The notes under the pieces: model-generated
What the model was told of the DNA's origin: nothing
Seen by the model: only the letters and a program-made list of their open reading frames with translations
The model's database searches: none
Assembly: GCF_003952185.1 (NCBI RefSeq)
Contig: NZ_RXFS01000001.1
Coordinates: 62,001 to 126,000, forward strand
DNA: 64,000 nucleotides
Direction: 5' to 3'
DNA from: Variovorax sp. 679
GTDB taxonomy: Bacteria; Pseudomonadota; Gammaproteobacteria; Burkholderiales; Burkholderiaceae_C
Position numbers and translations under genes: made by a program
Shown here: piece after piece, positions 51,974-59,576 of the stretch
Numbering within the stretch: the first letter of the stretch is position 1
Layout of the letters: every line of letters begins with the position of its first letter

Positions 51974-53706
51974 CTGCCGGACCCGCGAGCGCGATGCAGC
52001 GCCGCGTGCGGCAGGAGGAACAGGTCGCGGAGCTTTGCGCCGGCGTGGTGCGCGCCTTCAGCGGCGAACCCGACCTGCACTTTCGCGGGCGGCGGCTGCA
52101 TCGCGGCCGCCTGGCGCTTCCATGGTTCGCGCCGCACCTGCATCCTTCGCCGGACACCGACGACTTCGCATCGTTTCGCGGCGTGGCCGACGGGCTCGCG
52201 CTGCGGCTCACCCAGTCGGATGCCGCGCTGCACGAGCGCCTGCGCCCCGAGGAGCCGGTCGAGCGCATGCTGTTCGAGATGCTCGAGCAGTTCCGCGTGG
52301 AAGCGCTCGCGCCCGAGCTCATGGCCGGCATGCGCCACAACCTTCGGCACCGGCACGAACAGTGGTCGCTCGCCTTCCATCACTCGGGCCTGACCGACAC
52401 GGCGCGTGGCCTGCTGCTGTACGCCGTGGCGCAGATCTGCCGTGCGCGCGTCAGCGGCGAACAGGTCGTCGAAGAAACCGAAGACATGCTTGAAGCCACG
52501 CGCTTCGCGCTCGCGCCGTTGATCGGCCATGCCCTGGCTGGCCTGCGAAAGGATCGCACCGACCAGGCCGCCTACGCCGCGCACGCCCGTGCCATCGCGC
52601 GCACCGTCGCAACCATGCTGCACGAGGCTGGAGAAGAAGGCAGCGATGCCGCGCGCGATCCGCATGTGGACGACAAGCGCAGCGTGTTCAGTCTCGTGGC
52701 CGACATGGACCAGGAGATCGTCGAGCGCTTCACTACCGCCGAGTCGGGCCGCAGCGCCGTGCTAGATGGCGCGGGCGGCGCCTACCGCGTCTTCTCCGAT
52801 GCCTACGACCGCGAGCACGACGCCGCCACGCTCGCGCGCAAGGAGGTGCTCGCAGGCCATCGCGAGAAGCTCGACCGCCGCATCGCCGCGCAAGGCGTGA
52901 ACATCGCCCGCCTCGCCCGCGAACTGCGTGCGCTGCTGGCCGAGCCCGAGCGCGACGGCTGGGACGGTGCACAGGAAGAAGGCCTGGTCGACGGCCGCCG
53001 CCTCGCGCAGCTCGTGGCCTCGCCCACCGAGCGCCGCCTTTTCCGCACCGAGCGCATGGAGCCGGCGGCCGACTGCATCGTCACCTTTCTCATCGACTGC
53101 TCGGGCTCGATGAAGGAGCACGCCGAGTCGGTGGCGATGATGGTCGACGTGTTCGCGCGCGCGCTCGAACAGGCAGGCGCGGCCAGCGAGGTGCTGGGCT
53201 TCACGACGGGTGCATGGAACGGCGGGCGCCCGCAGCGCGAATGGGTGCGCGCCGGAAGGCCAGCGCATCCGGGCCGGCTCAACGAGCGTTGCCACATCGT
53301 CTTCAAGGCCGCTGCGACGCCATGGCGCCGTGCGCGCCCGGCAATGGCGGCGCTGCTCAAGGCCGACCTGTTCCGCGAAGGCATCGACGGCGAGGCCGTC
53401 GACTGGGCCTGCATGCGGCTGCGCCAGCGCGGCGAAGCACGCAAGCTGCTGCTGGTGATTTCCGACGGCTCGCCGATGGACAGCGCCACGCACCTGGCCA
53501 ACGACGAGCACTACCTCGACCACCACCTGCGCGACGTGGTGGCGCGCCAGGAACAACGCGGCGACATCGCCATCGCGGGCATCGGCGTGGGCCTCGACCT
53601 GAGCCCCTACTACAGCCGCAGCCATGTGCTCGACCTCGCGACCTCCAGCGGCAACAGCATCTTCCGCGAAGTGATCGAGCTCATGGCTGGACGTCATCGG
53701 CGCTGA
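51970..53706 (+). CDS. cobT: CobT-like VWA-domain protein
   Basis: A 578-residue protein. The N-terminal half is helical and resembles CobT (RRVRQEEQVAELCAGVVRAF, MLFEMLEQFRVEALAPELMA, GHALAGLRKDRTDQAAYA); the C-terminal half is a von Willebrand A domain with the metal-site motif DCSGSMKEH near 374-382 and VISDGSPMDSA. In cobaltochelatase CobS and CobT form the ATPase ring complex. Here the pair is in one overlapping transcription unit behind the IclR gene and among sulfonate genes. Partner enzyme unknown. Confidence 0.83.
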   Translation: MTAGPASAMQRRVRQEEQVAELCAGVVRAFSGEPDLHFRGRRLHRGRLALPWFAPHLHPSPDTDDFASFRGVADGLALRLTQSDAALHERLRPEEPVERMLFEMLEQFRVEALAPELMAGMRHNLRHRHEQWSLAFHHSGLTDTARGLLLYAVAQICRARVSGEQVVEETEDMLEATRFALAPLIGHALAGLRKDRTDQAAYAAHARAIARTVATMLHEAGEEGSDAARDPHVDDKRSVFSLVADMDQEIVERFTTAESGRSAVLDGAGGAYRVFSDAYDREHDAATLARKEVLAGHREKLDRRIAAQGVNIARLARELRALLAEPERDGWDGAQEEGLVDGRRLAQLVASPTERRLFRTERMEPAADCIVTFLIDCSGSMKEHAESVAMMVDVFARALEQAGAASEVLGFTTGAWNGGRPQREWVRAGRPAHPGRLNERCHIVFKAAATPWRRARPAMAALLKADLFREGIDGEAVDWACMRLRQRGEARKLLLVISDGSPMDSATHLANDEHYLDHHLRDVVARQEQRGDIAIAGIGVGLDLSPYYSRSHVLDLATSSGNSIFREVIELMAGRHRR

Positions 53707-53743
53707 GCCGCTGAGGCCTTTGGAACTACATCCAAGTCCCCGA

Positions 53744-53773
53744 TTGACAAAGGGCGCGTCGGGTTCATACATT
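53744..53773 (+). promoter_or_regulatory. Sigma-70 promoter of the sau operon
   Basis: TTGACA (53744-53749) is followed after 17-18 bases by ATACAT/TACATT (53767-53773), about 60 bases before the start of the IclR gene that opens the operon. Confidence 0.7.
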
Positions 53774-53792
53774 GCGTTTCAAATTCAAGAAC

Positions 53793-53815
53793 GTTGTTCC
53801 AATATATGGAACAAC
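53793..53815. promoter_or_regulatory. Operator palindrome of the sau operon
   Basis: GTTGTTCCA and TGGAACAAC are perfect complements separated by ATATA. The site lies just after the expected transcription start and 19 bases before the IclR start codon, so the IclR protein probably represses its own operon from here. Confidence 0.75.
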
Positions 53816-53833
53816 AAGGAACGCCAAAGCTTC

Positions 53834-54643
53834 ATGGACTCCACGCTTGCCAAGGGCCTCGCCGCCATCGAATGGATGGTGCGCCAGCAGCGCGAATGCC
53901 GCGTCACCGAACTGGCACAGGCCTTCGGCATGGCGCGCAGCAACGCGCACCGCACGCTGCAGACGCTGGTCGAATGCGGCTGGGCCGTGCAGGACCCGGA
54001 CACGAGCACCTACCGACCCAGCCTGCGCCTCTTCGAACTGGGGTCCATGGTGTCCGACGCATCGGACATCGGCACGCTGCTGCGGCCCCATCTCTCGCGG
54101 CTCGCACAGGCCACGGGCGAGACCATCCACCTCGCGGTGCTCGACGGCGCCGAGATCGTCTACCTCGACAAGTTCGACAGTCCGCTGCCGGTTGCCGCGT
54201 ACTCGCGCATCGGCGGCCGTGCGGCCGCGTACTGCGTGGCATCGGGCAAGGCGCTGCTCGCGGCGGCCGGGCTCGGCGTGCCCGCGCTGCAGGAGTGCCT
54301 CGGCACGCTGGTGGCACACACGAAGAACAGCATCACCGACTTCGACGCCCTCTTCAACGAACTGGAACGCTCGCGCGCCCGCGGCTACGCGGAGAACCGC
54401 GAGGAATGGCGCATCGGCGTCTGCGGCCTCGGCGTGCCCGTGCTCAACGCGCGCGGCGAGGCCGTGGCGGCCGTCGGCATGAGCGTGCCCTCGATCCGCT
54501 TCGCGCGCACGCAGGCGCGCGGGCTGGCCGACCACCTGATGGCCTGCGCGCGCGATGCCAGCGTCACGCTGGGCTATCGCGTGGGCGCCGCACCGGCCGG
54601 GCCGTCGCCGATGTCCATCGCAAAGAGAAGGAGACCTGAATGA
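53834..54643 (+). CDS. IclR family transcriptional regulator (sau operon)
   Basis: A 269-residue IclR regulator: winged helix in the first 70 residues (LAKGLAAIEWMVRQQRECRV, AQAFGMARSNAHRTLQTLVE) and an effector-binding domain (ETIHLAVLDGAEIVYLDKFD, AAAYCVASGKALLAAAG, GYAENREEWRIGVCGLGVPV). First gene of the operon that continues with the Bug receptor, sauS, sauT and the exporter; its stop overlaps the receptor start (ATGA). Probably senses sulfoacetate or a derivative and controls this operon and perhaps xsc. Confidence 0.9.
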   Translation: MDSTLAKGLAAIEWMVRQQRECRVTELAQAFGMARSNAHRTLQTLVECGWAVQDPDTSTYRPSLRLFELGSMVSDASDIGTLLRPHLSRLAQATGETIHLAVLDGAEIVYLDKFDSPLPVAAYSRIGGRAAAYCVASGKALLAAAGLGVPALQECLGTLVAHTKNSITDFDALFNELERSRARGYAENREEWRIGVCGLGVPVLNARGEAVAAVGMSVPSIRFARTQARGLADHLMACARDASVTLGYRVGAAPAGPSPMSIAKRRRPE

Positions 54644-55626
54644 AGCTGTTCCTCGCCCCCTGGCTGCACGCCGGGTTGCTGGCCCTCGCCGCTTTCGCAT
54701 CGCCCTTCGCGGCGCATGCGGACAACGGCGACTACCCGACGAAGCCGATCCGCCTCGTCGTGCCCTACCCGCCCGGCGGCGGCACGGACGTGATCGCGCG
54801 CATCGTGCAGGAGCGCTTCGCGACGCTGCTGGGCCAGCCGGTGCTGATCGACAACCGGGGCGGCGCGGCCGGCTCCATCGGCACCGAGCTGGTGGCCAAG
54901 TCGGCGCCCGACGGCTACACGGTGCTGTTCACTCTGTCTTCGCACACCATCAACCCGGCCATCTACGCCAAGCTGGGCTTCGACACCGCGAAGGACTTCG
55001 CGCCCGTAGGCATGGTCGCCTCGCTGCCGCAGATCCTGGTGGCGAACACGCAGTTTCCGGCGAACACGGTGGCCGAGCTGGTCGCGCTGGCCAAGGCCAA
55101 GCCCGACAGCATCTCCTTCGCCTCGGTGGGCAACGGCTCTCCCGGGCACCTCGCGGGCGAGCTGCTGAAGCTGCGCACCGGCACGCAGATGACGCACGTG
55201 CCGTATCGCGGCGGCGGCCCGGCAGTGACCGACGTGATGGGCGGGCAAGTGCCGCTGCTGTGGGTGTCCATTCCCGCCGCCGCGCAGTTCGTGAAGGCAG
55301 GCAAGCTCAAGGCGCTCGCTGTGTCGACAACCAAGCGCAGCGCGGCCTTCCCCGACGTCCCGACGATGCAGGAAGCCGGCGTGCCAGATTTCGACGTGGA
55401 CTCCTGGTACGCCGTGTTCGTGCCCGCGAAGACACCGAAGCCCGCCGTCGACAGGCTCAACCGCGTGATCAACACGGTCGTCAAGGAGCCGGAGATCCGC
55501 GACAAGCTGCTCGCACAAGGCAGCGAAGGCGTGGGCGGTACGCCCGAGCAGCTTGGCAAGGTGGTGACCACCGAGCTCGTGCGCTGGCAGAAGCTCGCCA
55601 AGGAAGCAAGCATCAAAGTCGATTGA
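54640..55626 (+). CDS. Bug/TctC family periplasmic receptor
   Basis: A 328-residue binding protein with a signal peptide (HAGLLALAAFASPFAAHA, cleavage before DNGDYP). The family features YPTKPIRLVVPYPPGGGTDV, LLGQPVLIDNRGGAAGSIG, THVPYRGGGPAVTDVMGGQV and FPDVPTMQEAGVPDF are present. Such receptors feed tripartite tricarboxylate transporters. Here it presumably binds sulfoacetate or a related sulfonate. The membrane subunits TctA and TctB are not in this operon or window, so it must rely on a distant set. Confidence 0.92.
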   Translation: MKLFLAPWLHAGLLALAAFASPFAAHADNGDYPTKPIRLVVPYPPGGGTDVIARIVQERFATLLGQPVLIDNRGGAAGSIGTELVAKSAPDGYTVLFTLSSHTINPAIYAKLGFDTAKDFAPVGMVASLPQILVANTQFPANTVAELVALAKAKPDSISFASVGNGSPGHLAGELLKLRTGTQMTHVPYRGGGPAVTDVMGGQVPLLWVSIPAAAQFVKAGKLKALAVSTTKRSAAFPDVPTMQEAGVPDFDVDSWYAVFVPAKTPKPAVDRLNRVINTVVKEPEIRDKLLAQGSEGVGGTPEQLGKVVTTELVRWQKLAKEASIKVD

Positions 55627-55641
55627 GACGCACAGGTCCCC

Positions 55642-57081
55642 ATGGAACATCCGAACACCCCCTCTTCTCCCATCGCCGAACTGGTGGCGCGCGCCCGCGC
55701 CGCGCAGCGCATCTACGAGACCTGGTCGCAGGCGCAGGTCGACACCGCCGTGGTAGCGGCTGGCTGGGCCATCATCGAGCCGGCGCACAACCGCGAGCTG
55801 GCCGAGCTGGCCGTGAAGGACACCGGCGTAGGCAACGTCGAGGACAAGGTGCGCAAGAACCACCGCAAGACCTTCGGCCTGCTGCGCGACCTGCACGGCG
55901 CGCGCTCGGTCGGCGTGATCACGGAAGACCCGGCGCGCGGCATCGTCGAGATCGCGCGGCCCGTGGGTGTGGTGTGCGCCATCACGCCATCGACCAACCC
56001 TGGCGCGACACCGGCCAACAAGATCATCAATGCGCTCAAGGGACGCAACGCGGTCATCGTCGCGCCCTCGCCCAAGGGCTGGTCGACAGCAGTGCGACTC
56101 ATCGAATTCATCCACCAGCAGTTCGACCGCATCGGCGCGCCGCGCGACCTTGTGCAGCTGCTGCCGGCACCCGTCAACAAGCAGTCGACCGCCGAGCTGA
56201 TGCGCCTGTGCGACCTGGTGGTGGCCACCGGCTCGCAGGCCAACGTGCGCGCGGCCTACGCGAGCGGCACGCCGGCCTTCGGCGTGGGCGCGGGCAACGT
56301 GGCGGGCATCGTCGACGAGACGGCGGATGTGGAAGCCGCAGCCGATCGCATCGTGCGCTCGAAGACCTTCGACAACGCGACGAGCTGCTCGTCGGAGAAC
56401 AGCCTCGTCATCGTCGACGCGGTGCGCGCCAAGATGCTCTCGGCGCTGAAGGACCGTGGTGCCGTGATGCTGGCCGACGCGCAGAAGGCGACGCTGCAGA
56501 AGCTGATGTGGCCCGAGGGCAAGCTCTCGGCCGCCGTCATCGGGCAGTCGGCACGCGTCATCGCCGAGCGCGCGGCCGAGGTCGATGGCGCCAACCGGGC
56601 CGCGTGGCAGGCGATTGCCGAGGCCGACCCGCGCATCCTCATGGTGGCCGAGGACGGCGTGGGCCACGACCACCCGTTCTCCGGCGAGAAGCTGAGCCCC
56701 GTGCTCGCGGTGTACGCGGCGCGCGACTTCGACGAGGCCGCCGCCACGGTGGCGCGCATCTACTCGTACGAAGGTGCGGGCCACTCGGTGGGCCTGCACA
56801 GCGCCGTGCCCGAACGCGCGCTCGCGCTGGGCCTCACCCTGCCGGTGTCGCGCGTGATCGTCGACCAGGCGCACTGCATCGCCACCGGCGGCAGCTTCGA
56901 CAACGGGCTGCCTTTCTCGCTGTCGATGGGCTGCGGCACCTGGGGCAAGAACAACTTCTCCGACAACATGAACTACCGGCACTACCTGAACATCACGCGC
57001 GTGTCGCGGCCGATTCCCGAGGTGGTGCCTAGCGAGGAAGACATCTTCGGCGCCTTCTTCGCCAGCCACGGCGCGAAGTGA
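55642..57081 (+). CDS. sauS: Sulfoacetaldehyde dehydrogenase (acylating)
   Basis: A 479-residue CoA-acylating aldehyde dehydrogenase: GVVCAITPSTNPGATPANK near 110-128, NVRAAYASGTPAFGVGAGNV and the nucleophile Cys 249 in DNATSCSSENS. The family includes acetaldehyde dehydrogenase (AdhE type); the position next to a CoA ligase and in a region with xsc indicates the SauS function, reducing sulfoacetyl-CoA to sulfoacetaldehyde. It begins 15 bases after the receptor gene, and its end abuts the ligase start. Substrate assignment is strong by context, not proven by residues. Confidence 0.88.
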   Translation: MEHPNTPSSPIAELVARARAAQRIYETWSQAQVDTAVVAAGWAIIEPAHNRELAELAVKDTGVGNVEDKVRKNHRKTFGLLRDLHGARSVGVITEDPARGIVEIARPVGVVCAITPSTNPGATPANKIINALKGRNAVIVAPSPKGWSTAVRLIEFIHQQFDRIGAPRDLVQLLPAPVNKQSTAELMRLCDLVVATGSQANVRAAYASGTPAFGVGAGNVAGIVDETADVEAAADRIVRSKTFDNATSCSSENSLVIVDAVRAKMLSALKDRGAVMLADAQKATLQKLMWPEGKLSAAVIGQSARVIAERAAEVDGANRAAWQAIAEADPRILMVAEDGVGHDHPFSGEKLSPVLAVYAARDFDEAAATVARIYSYEGAGHSVGLHSAVPERALALGLTLPVSRVIVDQAHCIATGGSFDNGLPFSLSMGCGTWGKNNFSDNMNYRHYLNITRVSRPIPEVVPSEEDIFGAFFASHGAK

Positions 57082-57083
57082 CC

Positions 57084-58601
57084 ATGACGGCGGCCGCCAC
57101 CACGGTGCATGCGCTGATCGAGCGCCAGGCACAGCAGCAGCCGCACGCGGTGTACGCGCGCGCCACCGAATCGGAACAGCACATCGCCTACGGCGAGCTC
57201 GCGCGCGGATGCCGCCGCGTTGCGGCCGTGCTGCGCGGACTCGGCATGCAGCCGGGCGATACCGTGTCCGTCGTCATGCCCAACGGCCTGCAGACCCTGC
57301 GCCTGCTGCTGGGCGCGATGTATGGCGGGTTCCGCGTGAACCCCGTCAACCTGCTGTCGCAGCCCGAGCAGATGCACTACGTGCTCTCGCACTCCGACTG
57401 CCGCATGGTCTGCGTCGCGCCCGAATGGGAAGCACGCGTGCGCGGCATCGTCGACACCTTCGACCGGCCCGTGAAGCTGATCGTGGTCGACCCCGAGGGC
57501 GATGCGCTGCCCGGCGAGGAAGAAGCGGCCGACGACGTGCCGCCGCCCTCGCCCGATGCCGTCGCGCTGCTGATGTACACCTCAGGCACCACCGGCAACC
57601 CCAAGGGCGTGATGCTCACGCACCGCAGCCTCGCTGCCAACGCGCACGCCATCAGCGCGGAGCACGAGCTGCGCCCCTCCGACCGTGTGCTCGCAGTGCT
57701 GCCGCTCTATCACATCAACGCCTTCGCAGTGACCATGCTCGCGCCGCTGGCGCATGGCGGCAGCCTCGCGATGCCGCCGAAGTTCTCGGCAGGCCGCTTC
57801 TGGGAGCAGGCCACGCAGACGCAATGCAGCTGGATCAACGTGGTGCCCACCATGATCTCGTACCTGCTCGAAGGCGACAGGCCGCCGCTTTCGCAGACGC
57901 TCGCCATCCGCTTCTGCCGCTCGGCCTCGGCCGCGCTGCCGCCGGAGCACCTGCGCGCCTTCGAGCAGATGTTCGGCATCGGCATCGTCGAGACCATGGG
58001 CCTCACCGAGACGGCGGCGCCTTCGTTCTCCAACCCGATGGACCCGGCCGCGCGCAAGCTCGGTTCGGTGGGCCGCGCCTCGGGCTGCATGGCCGGCGTG
58101 GTCGACGACAAGCTCGCAGCCGTGCCCAACGGCGTTACCGGCGAGATCGTGATCCGCGGGCCCAACGTGATGCTCGGCTACTACAAGAACGAGGAAGCCA
58201 CCCGCGCCAGCTTCACGCCCGACGGCTGGCTGCGCACCGGCGACCTGGGCCACCGCGATGAAGACGGCTTCTTCTTCGTCACCGGCCGCATCAAGGAACT
58301 AATCATCAAGGGCGGGGAGAACATCGCGCCGCGCGAGATCGACGAGGCCCTGCTGAAGCACCCTGCCGTGCTCGAAGCCGCCGCGGTGGGCGTGCCCGAC
58401 CGCCACTACGGCCAGGAGATCGGCGTGTGCATCGTGCTGCGCGAAGGCAGCGCCTGCACCGAGGAAGAGCTGCGCGACTTCGCCGCCACCGTGCTCGGCC
58501 GCTACAAGGCGCCCGGCCACTACCGCTTCGTGCAGGACCTGCCGCGCGGCCCCTCCGGAAAGGTGCAGCGACTGAAGCTGACGCCGCTCTTCGGGGCATG
58601 A
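57084..58601 (+). CDS. sauT: Sulfoacetate-CoA ligase (AMP-forming)
   Basis: A 505-residue acyl-CoA synthetase: the phosphate loop LMYTSGTTGNPKGVMLTHRS, ETMGLTETAAP, GWLRTGDLGHRDEDGFF and GRIKELIIKGGENIAPREID with the C-terminal Lys in GPSGKVQR. It activates a carboxylate with ATP and CoA; with SauS and Xsc nearby the substrate is most likely sulfoacetate. ATG 57084 is two bases past the sauS stop; a GTG at 57078 overlapping that stop is equally possible. The stop overlaps the exporter start (ATGA). Confidence 0.87.
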   Translation: MTAAATTVHALIERQAQQQPHAVYARATESEQHIAYGELARGCRRVAAVLRGLGMQPGDTVSVVMPNGLQTLRLLLGAMYGGFRVNPVNLLSQPEQMHYVLSHSDCRMVCVAPEWEARVRGIVDTFDRPVKLIVVDPEGDALPGEEEAADDVPPPSPDAVALLMYTSGTTGNPKGVMLTHRSLAANAHAISAEHELRPSDRVLAVLPLYHINAFAVTMLAPLAHGGSLAMPPKFSAGRFWEQATQTQCSWINVVPTMISYLLEGDRPPLSQTLAIRFCRSASAALPPEHLRAFEQMFGIGIVETMGLTETAAPSFSNPMDPAARKLGSVGRASGCMAGVVDDKLAAVPNGVTGEIVIRGPNVMLGYYKNEEATRASFTPDGWLRTGDLGHRDEDGFFFVTGRIKELIIKGGENIAPREIDEALLKHPAVLEAAAVGVPDRHYGQEIGVCIVLREGSACTEEELRDFAATVLGRYKAPGHYRFVQDLPRGPSGKVQRLKLTPLFGA

Positions 58602-59395
58602 CGGCGGCCGAACTGCTGGTGCCGCCGCTGGCGCCGGCGACGCTGGCCTACAGCCTGTGCGTGGTGTTCGCGGCCGGCATCGTGCGCGGCTTCGCGGGCT
58701 TCGGCTTCTCGGCCATCACCGTGGCGGGCATGTCGCTGGTGGTCTCGCCCGCGCTGGTGGTGCCCGCGATCTTCATGCTGGAGATCCTCGCCAGCCTGAG
58801 CCAGCTGCGCGGCATCGCGCGCGACGTCGATATGCCGTGGCTGGGCTGGCTGATGCTCGGCAACCTGATCTGCATTCCCATCGGCGTGGCGCTGCTCGCA
58901 TGGCTGCCGGAGACGCCGCTGCGCCTCTTGATCGGCGTGCTGCTGATGGCCGCTGCCCTGCTGCTGCGCGGCGGCGCGCATGTCGCGCTGGAATCCACGC
59001 GCGGCCTGCGGCTGGTTGCCGGACTGGCTTCGGGCTTCATCAACGGCGTTGCGGCCATCGGCGGCATCGCGGTCGCGGTGCTGCTGAGCACCGCGAAGAT
59101 GGCGCCTGCGGCATTGCGCGCCACGCTGATCGCGCTGCTGCTCTTCAGCGACGTGGTGTCGCTCATCAGTGCCGCACTGATGCCTTCGTCGGCGCACGCC
59201 TCGGGCAACCTGCTGGGGCCCGACACGCTCAAGTGGGCGCTGTGGCTGGCGCCGGCGATGCTCGCGGGCATCTGGTGGGGACAGCGCTCGTTCAAGGGCG
59301 TGTCGCCGGAGCAGTTCCGGCGGCAGGTGCTGAATCTGCTGATTGCGTTGGCGACGGTGAGCGTGGTGCGGTCGGTGGTCGGGCTGGTCTGGTGA
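58598..59395 (+). CDS. TauE/SafE family sulfite/anion exporter
   Basis: A 265-residue membrane protein with about eight spans and the two-fold pattern of the TauE/SafE family: VVFAAGIVRGFAGFGFSAIT near 18-37 and LVAGLASGFINGVAAIGG near 137-155. Members export sulfite or sulfoacetate-derived anions. Being last in the sau operon, it probably removes excess sulfite made by Xsc; uptake of the sulfonate is the alternative. Translationally coupled to sauT. Confidence 0.85.
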   Translation: MTAAELLVPPLAPATLAYSLCVVFAAGIVRGFAGFGFSAITVAGMSLVVSPALVVPAIFMLEILASLSQLRGIARDVDMPWLGWLMLGNLICIPIGVALLAWLPETPLRLLIGVLLMAAALLLRGGAHVALESTRGLRLVAGLASGFINGVAAIGGIAVAVLLSTAKMAPAALRATLIALLLFSDVVSLISAALMPSSAHASGNLLGPDTLKWALWLAPAMLAGIWWGQRSFKGVSPEQFRRQVLNLLIALATVSVVRSVVGLVW

Positions 59396-59398
59396 GGC

Positions 59399-59576
59399 CT
59401 AGGGCCTGTTCACACTATTTCCAGGGTCGCGAAGGACAGCCAGGGTTGGTGCTCCAAGGGGCCGTCTGCGGCGTTGCCCGCGCTTGCAAGGCGCCAGCCT
59501 TGCTGCGCACGGGCGCCTTGCAGCCAGCCCCTTGGAGCACCAACGCGACCCTGGAAATAGTGTGAACAGGCCCTAG
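59399..59576. repeat. 178-bp palindromic repeat element (MITE-like)
   Basis: Outer arms 59399-59430 and 59545-59576 are perfect 32-bp complements beginning CTAGGGCCTGTTCACAC. Inner arms 59445-59462 and 59527-59544 (18 bp, GTTGGTGCTCC...) and central arms 59485-59495 and 59512-59522 (11 bp) are also complementary, so almost the whole element folds into one hairpin. No coding content. It sits between the exporter stop and the DUF2252 stop and supplies that TAG. Such units are usually dispersed in the genome; no second copy is in this window. Confidence 0.85.

Noticed and set aside
59399..59576. Insertion sequence
   Set aside because: Too short and without a transposase frame; described as a non-coding palindromic repeat instead.
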